Source: Myxococcales bacterium
GTDB taxonomy: Bacteria > Myxococcota > UBA727 > GCA-2721815
Direction: 5' to 3'
Assembly (NCBI GenBank): GCA_002721815.1
Contig: PBLQ01000003.1
Span: forward strand, 13,888-77,887
DNA length: 64,000 nucleotides
Position numbers and translations under genes: made by a program. Under the pieces are notes generated by a model that was given only the letters and a program-made list of their open reading frames with translations, was not told the DNA's origin and ran no database searches. Positions 32,501 through 40,789 of this stretch are shown one piece after another; the first letter of the stretch is position 1; every line of letters starts with the position of its first letter.

Positions 32501-35500
32501 CACAACTTCGATGCAGACCCTTTTACGCCGTTTAACTGGGACCAAGATGTCCCCTGGGTTGACTCTAACAGCTTGCGCCTTCGTTACAGTGCGGCCGAAC
32601 TCGCGAACTCGGACACCGATGTCAATCGTTTCAGCGCGCAGGCGGGCTTTAACGAAGGCCATTTGCGCGTGGATTTTCACCACATGGACCTGGATGTCTA
32701 CGAAGTGGGTATCATCGTACGCAAAGAAGAGACCTACGCCTCCTATAGTGTCCTCGACGCCGCCCAGGCGGACGAATCCAACGGCTATTTGTCCAGTCAT
32801 CTTGATGTGCAGTTTTGTTTCAACATGGAGTCTTGCGACCACCTCATGGAGGGGAAAGAGATTGCCAGTTATACGGATGGAGCGAGTGTCGATGGGGGTT
32901 CAGTCATTCCGCCCGCCAATTGGCCGTGGTCCCATGGTATTTATGTCATCGAGGTAGAAGTGACGGATATGGCCGGCAATGTGGGGTCTGCCTCTAAGGA
33001 AATCAGTGTTGATTTTCGCGCACCTCGGGTATTGGCGAGCAGCTCCTCATTGTCACCACAATTCGCCAAGGGAGGGGCCGGCCTCAACCTACAGGTGACA
33101 GCCAATGAAAAACTGGCTTCAGATCTGGCTGCTCGGCCCTTTGTGGCCACGGCTTTCTCGGGAGATAACGGTCAAGAGTTCGATGTGGACCTCTTTGATA
33201 TCGATTGCAGTACCAACGGCAATTGCCTGTCAGACGATCAGCGCACGGTAGGCTTTTCGGCACAAGTTCCGCAAGAAGAAACGGGCAACAGTCGCCATGG
33301 GTCTTATGCTGCAAAAGTCTATTGGCAAGATTTGGTCGGCAATGTTTCTGAGCCTGACCTCGATCCAGCAACTTGGGATTGGGAATCTGACAGTTTTCCA
33401 TTCCTCATTGACCGGGTACCGCCCGAAATAAACCTTTTCTTTACCCGCGGGCAAGGGGGTGGCGATGCTGGAGAAGAACTGGTTAAGAGAATCGGCGACC
33501 AACCAGGATATGACACAATTAATTTTCATCTTGATTGGAGCGATGCCATCCAAGCTGACAAGCTCACGCCAGTGTTACCGGAGTCGGCACAGTTGCTCGT
33601 GGGCGATGTTCCCTTCGACCTGTCCACTCAAGATGACAGCGACGATGTGCACCACTGCGAGAAAGTGACCGACGAAACAGGGGCGTGGACAGGTTTGCAG
33701 TGTGATCGCGTGCAATTGGTGGCCTTAATGGCACTTGAGGATGGCGACTATAGCATCACGGCCAGCATTGCGGACCTCGCTGGGAACATTGGTACAGATA
33801 GAGCGCAGCTCGAAGTGGATACCACCGGACCTCTAATCGAAAACCTCACCCTTTCACCCGCTTCAGCGGGGTTGGGTACAGACATCGCCATCAACATCTC
33901 CCTGAATGAACCCGCAGCATCTTGGCCGCAACTGTGTGCCAAAAAGTGGCTTTCCGGCAACAGCGCGTCTTGTACCAGCTCCGAACTGAGCGTGGGGCGT
34001 AGTGAACGAACTGATTTTTTCACCCAGGGTGATGGCCCGGACGTGTCGGGTACGTACCAATGGCTGCACACCGGCGGTAACGAGACCGAAACGGAAGATA
34101 AGTCAGGCACATATTACCTCACGCTGACTTTGGTTGACGAACTTAATAACACGCAGATCTACCTGTCCAATAAGGATGGGAAGTTTTTAAACCTTCGCTA
34201 CATCGAACCAGAAATGAATCATTTCAAAGTGATGGCAGATCGCTACAGCTTCAAATACCCCCACAACAAGATGACCTTTTGCTGGGGGGCACAGGAAGAA
34301 GCTCAAAGAGACGCTGATCCGTACGCTATGGAATGGATGCAGAAGATCGGTGAGTTTTTTGAGGGCAGTGGGGTCGATGGGGCAATACCCATTAGCAGAT
34401 TACCACAAGTCCTTCTGGGGACCCGTATTTTGCTCGAAAAGCCCTGGTTGGATAAGGGCTCTTACCAGTGTGCGGTGCGGTTGCCCTCAGGGGAACTCAA
34501 AGGCTGGCGGTTTGAGGATAACGACTTTGTGGGCATGGGCCACGCTGATGGCGTGCAGCATTTACCGGCTGAAAATGAAGCACAGGCAAAGAGATGGTTG
34601 GAGGACGCTCACGATGACCGCCTTGCCTGTCTCGATGATCAGGACATCAGGGAACAGGCGTTGGCCATCGCTTGCACGGCCTGGATTATTGGCGAGAGTC
34701 CTTACATAGAATATATGCAACCTCTGGGCGGTTCGCAGATTTTGCGGGTGGGCATGACCGATGAGGTGGGCAACAGTGTTTCCGAGCAAACGACGGTGAC
34801 CTTGGACTTTCAGGCGCCCGTGATCGATGAATCGAACTCCTTTTTTACGCCCACTGTGGCCAAAGCTGGGGATGAGATCGTTATGAACGTGGCCTTTAAT
34901 GAAGAGGTTATCCCCGAATCTTTGAGGGCCGTCGTTATTGTCCCGGGCGGCGATGACGACACGAACTTTTTTGCCGAATCAGCAGAGGGCGTCCAGTGGG
35001 CGCACTTGGTGGATGAAAATGACCACAACGGCACTTACAGGGTTCGGTTTGACGCTGAAGACTTGGTGGGTAATCGTACCGAGGCATTGGAGTTCCACCG
35101 TGTATTTAACATCGACACTGCCGCACCGGAAATAACGATTATTAACGCCGCTGAACTGGGCGAAAACACCTACAGTTCTAATGGTGATCATACAAATTTT
35201 ACGGCGGATATTTGTATTAGCGATGTAGAAGTGAACTGGATGGATTTGGTCATGTCCTTTACGCCGTCTTCTTGTAGTTCATCTGGGCCACCGAGTGATA
35301 CAAGCGATCCATGTGGCACTTTCCTCCAATGCACCTGGAGCGCTGTCACCGTTGAGAGCGCGTTAGGTAGTCACGTTACCAGTGCAGCTCTGAGCATCTC
35401 GTATACCGATGTCGCTGGGAATACAGGAGGGGTGACCCAGGTCCTTGATGTAGACTTTTCCGGGCCCTATTTGGTCAGTACCCCGGTTTACACACCGAAT

Positions 35501-38500
35501 CCAGCCACACCGGGCGACGAAATCTATGTGTTTCCTTCTTTTTCTGAAGCCGTGAAACTAAATACTTATGCGCACTACGATGATGCGCTGAAAATACGTG
35601 TTACGGTTCCTGCGACTGAATTTACTGAAGCCTACGATGTCTACGACTTCTTTGAAGATGTGAATAGTACTGGAGACTTTAGACACATCGTCGGAGAATG
35701 GGATATCGACGGCGTGTACCAAGTGGAGTTTAAGTTTGAAGATTTGGCCGGAAACCCAGAATTGTACAGTGATGCGACTGGCTGGTCGAGTGCCGGTACA
35801 TTTGTAATCGACAAGACCCCCCCTGCATTGGAAATCCAAGACAAAGACCATCTGCAAGATGATTTGGTGTACAGCCTCGAGGGATTACACCAGTCCGTTG
35901 TATTTAGCCTTTGTGTCGGCGAGAACGTCACTGCCGATCAGTTAGATTATTCCATCGCTGGCAGCGTGCAGGGCGGCTGTTATATCATTGAACTCGATAG
36001 CGATGTTGGGGATACAGATGATGGATATGGGTCTGGCGATGACACTGGCGGTGGGTATGGCAGTGGCAGTGGATACGGCGATGGCGATAACGATGAGGCC
36101 GATCCAGGGTCAGGGGATGGCTTTGGAGGCGATTCTAATTGTGTGACCCGGTTCGAATGCCTTTATGCCCCCACTGCCATGGACCCTGACGTTTTGGCGG
36201 TGGTTGTTTCAATGACCGATGAGGCGGGCAATGTGGGACAAGACTCAATGGCGCTTCGGTTTGACATGGAGCCGCCACGAGTGGTGAGTGTTTCGAACAC
36301 GCTCATTTCTTACGGAAGAGAAACCGAAGACCACCTGCCTTTACTCAGTCCCACTGCGATCAACGAAGGTGGTAAGGTGCGTTTTGATTTTGCATTTGAT
36401 GAAAGGGTACGCACACGTTTTAATGATGAAGTGGCCATGCGACCGCAGGGGCATGTGTACGAGCCCACGTGTAACAATGAGTTCGGCATGTGGGACAGCA
36501 CTTTTTCAGATGGACAGAGCCTGAGTGCGACCCTACAATTTCATTTGATTGCGCCTTGTGCATCCCCCACCGCTGTGGCGGGTAGCTTGTCCGCATTCGA
36601 TGGTTGTTCGCCTTCTGACCTTCAAGAGGTGGGGTCCACTTGCGAAGATATTTGTGACCCGACGCCGTTGCCGGCGGGGGAATATGTACCGACCATCAAG
36701 GTGTGGGATGAGGCGGGTAACTCTTTTGAACTCAACCCCCATGATGGTTCCAGTGGCAATCTGGTGGGACAGTTTGAGTATGATCCGACGGCGCCCGATG
36801 TTTCGTTGGTGAATGTCGATGACTTGAAACACGTGCGAATGCCATGGGGGGCTGAGGAAAATGGTTATGTCCCAGAGCAGAAAGTGATATCTCAGGCTGC
36901 GAACGCACAAGGGAACTTCAATTACATTGAAAGCAGCACGTTGTTTGGCAACGCAACAAACATGATCGACGAAACAGCCCGGATTGAATTTTTCGCCGAT
37001 GCGGCCGGTGAAACCTTGGTCGGTTACTTAGACCAAAACAACGGGTCCTCATTCACGGTGGAACCCTTGATCGTCGCCGAATCACGGGAACTGTGGTTGG
37101 GCTTGGTGGATACCGCGGGCAATCGTTCGGCCAACCGCTCTCGTGTGGACAATGTGGAATGGGTGGCCACCCTTTATGGAAAAGAGCAGGGGAGTACTTA
37201 CGAAAACCCACATCAGTTTAGGGAAATCACTTCATTCCAGGCCCACGGAGAGCAAGGTGCAGGCAGTGATGTTGTGGGAACGGTTGATGTGGTGGGTGAT
37301 GTTTGTTCTTTGCCCTCAACTGAACAGTGTGTGGGTGGCGTGGCAGGAGGGGACTTCTTGGTGTCGAGTGTGTCGCCTCAAGAATCATGGACCAAAAAAT
37401 CACGTGACCTGACAGACCCACCGAAATGTTTGGACGCGAAAATGGTGTATGACAGCCTCCGGGGCGTGGTGGTTCTTTTCTGTGGGGACAATGCCAGGAT
37501 TTATGAATACGCAAACGGGGTATGGGCTTATGTTCCGCCTCTGGACCCCGAAAATGACGGGAGCCCCGGGCCTCGTAAAGGTTTTGCCATGGTTTATTAC
37601 CCCCCTGGCGGATATACCATTTTGGATGGTGGTCTTTTTAGTAGCTCGAATGGCGGAACGGCCGATTTCGGGGACGTTTCGGAGTGGGATGATCTGGTTC
37701 GAAACGATGCGGATGTTCACGATAATAACTCTGTTTACGCCAACGATGGGCTTGTGAACAATAACACTAAAGACGACAAGGAAATTAAAATCAACGCAAA
37801 CCCCAGTCAATGGATTTGGGATGGGGTGTCATGGCAGAGGAATCGTCTGCTCAAAGAACGAGCCTATTTAGGTATATTCGAGAAACGTCGATATGGGCAT
37901 GAAATGGTTTTCGATGGGAGCTCACAAACAGTCCTCATGGTGGGAGGATGTTTTGACGGCACAGGTGCGACCATTGATTCTTGTGGCCAATGGGCCACCT
38001 TGGGCGAATCTGTGTGCAGTGATTTGTTTTCAGGCCCTTCGAATCCATCTGCACAACCGAGCCAGCAGCGATTCTTGTACCGTTTCGATGGCAAGAGCTG
38101 GGGGAATGAGCTGGGCGAAACCGTGCCCATTGCGCATCCGTCTGCGTGCAATTCGGGGCTGATGTTCCCACAAATGGCCTATCACCGACCTGTGCGGAGT
38201 GAAGCGGGGCCTGTCGTTCCAGGTCACGTGGTTCTATGGGGGGGCATGACCAAAGGGAATGCCAACCCCGACGGTTCCACGGAGATGAATCCGCAACACG
38301 CTCTTTTCGTTATGGACCAGTTTGGAGAATGGAACTATCACAACGACTTTATATGGGCGGCTGGAGATATGCTTTACTACGAACCCAACCTTGAAAGCAT
38401 GGCTGTGATTCGGCCGGAACTAACCACCGACAAGCTTTTGGGCACCTTCAACACAGCATACACGGAGCTATTGCCCAGTTCGTCACCCTGGCTGCCTCCG

Positions 38501-40684
38501 GTATTTAAAACCAATTTCACCCTCCAAGCCGCGTCACAGGCGGGATGGACCCGAACGGTTTATTCCCCAGAGGACAGGGCAACGCTTTTTATGGTTCCCA
38601 TTTATGGAGCCGATGAAGAAGCGGCACCTGATGGCACCATCGATGGAAGTTCCTCTGCAGTGGGGAGCGGCCGTACCTACATCGATAACGAAATGTGGCT
38701 AAGCGGTAATCAGGAATTTTGGAGATTGGCTGGCAAGCGCGCCAATGAACGGCGAGGGCCTTCCCCGGGTTTCGGTTCCGATTTGGCTTCCCAGACAGAT
38801 TTTAATACCAGTTTCAGTGCTGTGGCGATGACGGGCGGATTGGCATTCACCAGTATAGAACCCGGAGATGATTGTTCGGGTGGCAATGAAATCATTTTTG
38901 AAGATGGGGGTGATTTGTATTGTGCCACGGCCTCCGATGAGTTTTGGGTGCAAACAAAAGTGGTGGCCGATTCCGAAACCATGCCAACCACATGCACCGG
39001 TGAAGGGGCCCAGAAGGCCTGGTGTAATCAGCAAGGATGGCGTGCCTACAGTTACCCGACTCACCCGTGGATTGCTCCTGACGGTTCGGTTGTTGATGAG
39101 TTACCATTTCTCGTTGGTGCTCAGGTGGTTTGGGCAGCGCAAAATGGCAGTACTTCAGGCAGCAACAGCGGAGATGGATGGATGATCCTCGGTGGTTGCA
39201 CGGAGTATCAGAAAGTCAACATCACAATGGAGGGCGAAACACTTCAGGCGTCCAAAGCCTGTGAAATGACGGAAGAGGGCCCCTATTGCTATAAATGTGT
39301 TTCGCCGAATCCCCATGTCTACATGCTTGATTCTGGTTGTTTGGCATCCGGTGGCACCAGTTGCGTACAAACCATTTCTGCCAATGCCCCATTAGAAGTG
39401 ACCAATAACGTGTTTCATTCCATGGTTTCCGTGCCCGGCGCAGAGGGCGAGCCTGACCAAATCTATGTTTTCGGAGGCATCAACGATAAGGGGGACTTGG
39501 GTGGCCAAATTACAGGCGAGATGCGCGTGTTTGTGAGGTCAGGGACCACTGCGGAAAACATGGGTTGGACAACCAGAACATGTGCGGACACGTCGAACTG
39601 TCTCGTTGGCGGTCAGGCGGCTACCTGGCCAATCGCCCGAATCGGAGCTTCGTTTATCTACCACAAACCCGCCAACAGCATTCTGATGGTCGGTGGTTGG
39701 CGTAAATGTGATGTCGCTCAACTCTGTGGCTTGGGTGATGAGGTGAAACTGTTTAATGACGTGTGGCGATATGACTTAACCAATCGCGAATGGGGCCGAT
39801 ATTGTGAGGATTGTGCCATGTTCACCAGTGAAGACGGCATCGCTGAGGGCACATTGACCGAACGTTTGTATTCCTGGAGAAACCAAATCAGTGGAATCCA
39901 CGGGCGGCACAAGGTTGATTGGATGTTTAAAGAGAGCAGTGATGAACTGGACAGCGGAAGTGGCGGTTGCATCAATAATATGAATGACGAGTTCGCTTGT
40001 GGCCAATGGGAACTCGGTACAGATGTCTCCAATTTGACCAATGGTGCGTTGCTCGATGGCAGCGACACTTATTACCCCTTTTGGAACGCTGAAAACCGTT
40101 CCCTCAACATTCTGACCGAAAACTTTATCTGGGAGTTAGAAAATAGCCGCAGACAAACACCGGGTGGCATGTTTGTCACCGATTTAAGGGCAACCGATTC
40201 AAGGTTGATCAACACCACTCGTTTTGACGAGAGCTTGATCAATGCGAAAAGCATTGAAGTGACGGCATACGCGTCAGGCTATGTGAGAGACCAGAACTTT
40301 CCCGGTGCATCGCTCAAAATATGGGATGGTTTGAATTGGAAAGTCTTGGTGGAAAATAACGCCAGTTCTTTTCCAGGAAACGAAGTCATGCCCAAAAAAT
40401 TGGTAGCGACGTTGGACCGATTCGGTGAAGATTTAACCCGTTATCAGGCCAATGGCGTGATCCGAGTGGCATTGACCCCGGTGGTGCCAGAAGAAGATAC
40501 ATTGATCAACTGGTCGTCCGAAGTGGTGGTGGACTATATTGAAGTTCGCGTGAATTACGACCTGTCGGAGGCAGGACTCGCATCGGGGGCGAACGGCCAA
40601 AGTGGTGGCGGGCTCTCCAATACGCCGTTTTCCTGTGGGGAAGATGCTTCAGATGGCTCCGATGGTACGGATGCCGGTCCTTAG
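29585..40684 (+). CDS. Giant Ig-like/Kelch lipoprotein (3,699 residues)
   Basis: The signal peptide ends in a canonical lipobox (ILSGC, Cys20). Next comes a short Cys module, C-x4-DC-x2-GFTC-x6-CV, also seen in other lipoproteins here. Residues ~55-2600 hold a long series of Ig-like repeats with a recurring end motif (DLAGN or DEAGN, then FxxDTTAP-type joints) and strand openers such as 'PATPGDE'. Low-complexity inserts occur at residues 757-787 (EPSEPTEPSE repeats) and about 2145-2175 (Gly/Ser/Asp-rich). Residues ~2610-3410 look like Kelch/galactose-oxidase-type repeats (ILMVGGW, NDVWRYD). The end is Ser/Gly/Asp-rich. It is probably a lipid-anchored surface adhesin or matrix protein. The ribosome-binding site before ATG 29585 is weak. 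It is divergent from the Omp28-like gene. Confidence 0.85.
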   Translation: MRISIKNSLWALALGILSGCAFDADLPDNVAIGCTELSDCPEGFTCRQDVGKCVPLENNDLASPEVLGDITVSPAHPGSVGTAFTLKFQASEPLPENNNLGEDNPQVNMNCGAADIPWEKSGTEESASETEGATYTFSYVAQGPPHEIPYQPCTLEIIMEDRMFNGGLATAPPVSFDFEAPRLLNTPLLLSQDRLKSGDDTQLRLTFDEDVVSGTLEVVLQNVDGEEVNGEFGFVTEGVPDASDDESTTNFTTYDATLTYDLEALDWSAGNNATYPIQIRAQDLAGNLLTQNMVQALRLDNEAPALQTLTTPLNVGIASNNELNGEMRSVQSLRIEIEMTELIQSNMETNEPRLRASCSEGLCEGQEPASLNLLMADDTLGVTMLIYELDYQSQQMADGIYDFALEGVLDQAGNPAADIINEIELGNVKLDNVPPVFESLSLESNNSFVSFEDVNISFCLTEKAMGGLAVTLLSEPQSAALVCGSAASNICNAHYYSCTFPPGVSVTDSRNFIPVTFQATDAAGNVGFANGQVQMDLSPPEILSADFSLGTYRSGQSAVLTLTFNEALRAEPSLGLDFDLVKTVNGVTTALNWNEHFVLDATNNPVFVLTSAAPFVPGDDGRYDITISNATDVLGLSSTVSESRGFWVDSLPPHIFETELQMAVFRPDFDTPACLTQAANGGALLTAKHEDVLLVAVATNEQMSDERIALNLGNLQLERIETASLDSDDPDGLPAPIWRDCLASLIGDGGGNIEAGEPAEPSEPTEPSESTEPSEFTEPSEPVEPSEADHGATAVDAGTTVPQANLYWSVFALPLNQSLLREGIATLLTQVTDGVGNIATNSDLKVRLDFSAPTIVSAQTPKLVYNINETPTYELQFSEPIFGINRVDLPEVWGTFQSLGSCEGLPSDCSPIKDFVFYGTCVSSGDQGCLRVAFDMDPALESGVMDRRDTIWSLVHLETDVRDKAGNEMTTFHNFDADPFTPFNWDQDVPWVDSNSLRLRYSAAELANSDTDVNRFSAQAGFNEGHLRVDFHHMDLDVYEVGIIVRKEETYASYSVLDAAQADESNGYLSSHLDVQFCFNMESCDHLMEGKEIASYTDGASVDGGSVIPPANWPWSHGIYVIEVEVTDMAGNVGSASKEISVDFRAPRVLASSSSLSPQFAKGGAGLNLQVTANEKLASDLAARPFVATAFSGDNGQEFDVDLFDIDCSTNGNCLSDDQRTVGFSAQVPQEETGNSRHGSYAAKVYWQDLVGNVSEPDLDPATWDWESDSFPFLIDRVPPEINLFFTRGQGGGDAGEELVKRIGDQPGYDTINFHLDWSDAIQADKLTPVLPESAQLLVGDVPFDLSTQDDSDDVHHCEKVTDETGAWTGLQCDRVQLVALMALEDGDYSITASIADLAGNIGTDRAQLEVDTTGPLIENLTLSPASAGLGTDIAINISLNEPAASWPQLCAKKWLSGNSASCTSSELSVGRSERTDFFTQGDGPDVSGTYQWLHTGGNETETEDKSGTYYLTLTLVDELNNTQIYLSNKDGKFLNLRYIEPEMNHFKVMADRYSFKYPHNKMTFCWGAQEEAQRDADPYAMEWMQKIGEFFEGSGVDGAIPISRLPQVLLGTRILLEKPWLDKGSYQCAVRLPSGELKGWRFEDNDFVGMGHADGVQHLPAENEAQAKRWLEDAHDDRLACLDDQDIREQALAIACTAWIIGESPYIEYMQPLGGSQILRVGMTDEVGNSVSEQTTVTLDFQAPVIDESNSFFTPTVAKAGDEIVMNVAFNEEVIPESLRAVVIVPGGDDDTNFFAESAEGVQWAHLVDENDHNGTYRVRFDAEDLVGNRTEALEFHRVFNIDTAAPEITIINAAELGENTYSSNGDHTNFTADICISDVEVNWMDLVMSFTPSSCSSSGPPSDTSDPCGTFLQCTWSAVTVESALGSHVTSAALSISYTDVAGNTGGVTQVLDVDFSGPYLVSTPVYTPNPATPGDEIYVFPSFSEAVKLNTYAHYDDALKIRVTVPATEFTEAYDVYDFFEDVNSTGDFRHIVGEWDIDGVYQVEFKFEDLAGNPELYSDATGWSSAGTFVIDKTPPALEIQDKDHLQDDLVYSLEGLHQSVVFSLCVGENVTADQLDYSIAGSVQGGCYIIELDSDVGDTDDGYGSGDDTGGGYGSGSGYGDGDNDEADPGSGDGFGGDSNCVTRFECLYAPTAMDPDVLAVVVSMTDEAGNVGQDSMALRFDMEPPRVVSVSNTLISYGRETEDHLPLLSPTAINEGGKVRFDFAFDERVRTRFNDEVAMRPQGHVYEPTCNNEFGMWDSTFSDGQSLSATLQFHLIAPCASPTAVAGSLSAFDGCSPSDLQEVGSTCEDICDPTPLPAGEYVPTIKVWDEAGNSFELNPHDGSSGNLVGQFEYDPTAPDVSLVNVDDLKHVRMPWGAEENGYVPEQKVISQAANAQGNFNYIESSTLFGNATNMIDETARIEFFADAAGETLVGYLDQNNGSSFTVEPLIVAESRELWLGLVDTAGNRSANRSRVDNVEWVATLYGKEQGSTYENPHQFREITSFQAHGEQGAGSDVVGTVDVVGDVCSLPSTEQCVGGVAGGDFLVSSVSPQESWTKKSRDLTDPPKCLDAKMVYDSLRGVVVLFCGDNARIYEYANGVWAYVPPLDPENDGSPGPRKGFAMVYYPPGGYTILDGGLFSSSNGGTADFGDVSEWDDLVRNDADVHDNNSVYANDGLVNNNTKDDKEIKINANPSQWIWDGVSWQRNRLLKERAYLGIFEKRRYGHEMVFDGSSQTVLMVGGCFDGTGATIDSCGQWATLGESVCSDLFSGPSNPSAQPSQQRFLYRFDGKSWGNELGETVPIAHPSACNSGLMFPQMAYHRPVRSEAGPVVPGHVVLWGGMTKGNANPDGSTEMNPQHALFVMDQFGEWNYHNDFIWAAGDMLYYEPNLESMAVIRPELTTDKLLGTFNTAYTELLPSSSPWLPPVFKTNFTLQAASQAGWTRTVYSPEDRATLFMVPIYGADEEAAPDGTIDGSSSAVGSGRTYIDNEMWLSGNQEFWRLAGKRANERRGPSPGFGSDLASQTDFNTSFSAVAMTGGLAFTSIEPGDDCSGGNEIIFEDGGDLYCATASDEFWVQTKVVADSETMPTTCTGEGAQKAWCNQQGWRAYSYPTHPWIAPDGSVVDELPFLVGAQVVWAAQNGSTSGSNSGDGWMILGGCTEYQKVNITMEGETLQASKACEMTEEGPYCYKCVSPNPHVYMLDSGCLASGGTSCVQTISANAPLEVTNNVFHSMVSVPGAEGEPDQIYVFGGINDKGDLGGQITGEMRVFVRSGTTAENMGWTTRTCADTSNCLVGGQAATWPIARIGASFIYHKPANSILMVGGWRKCDVAQLCGLGDEVKLFNDVWRYDLTNREWGRYCEDCAMFTSEDGIAEGTLTERLYSWRNQISGIHGRHKVDWMFKESSDELDSGSGGCINNMNDEFACGQWELGTDVSNLTNGALLDGSDTYYPFWNAENRSLNILTENFIWELENSRRQTPGGMFVTDLRATDSRLINTTRFDESLINAKSIEVTAYASGYVRDQNFPGASLKIWDGLNWKVLVENNASSFPGNEVMPKKLVATLDRFGEDLTRYQANGVIRVALTPVVPEEDTLINWSSEVVVDYIEVRVNYDLSEAGLASGANGQSGGGLSNTPFSCGEDASDGSDGTDAGP
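31853..31945 (+). repeat. In-frame EPSE/EPTE tandem repeat
   Basis: Degenerate 9- to 18-bp units encode about ten PSE/PTE steps inside the giant Ig-like lipoprotein. Such Pro/Glu/Ser runs act as stiff extended spacers and may vary in copy number between strains. Confidence 0.8.
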
Positions 40685-40789
40685 TGTTGTTACCCAGTCC
40701 TGCACTCTCAAAAATGATGAGAAACGCCCTTTTAATTTTTATTTGATTTGTCAGTCTCGGCGCCTAGGGTTTGGCGCAGAGGGAGTGGC

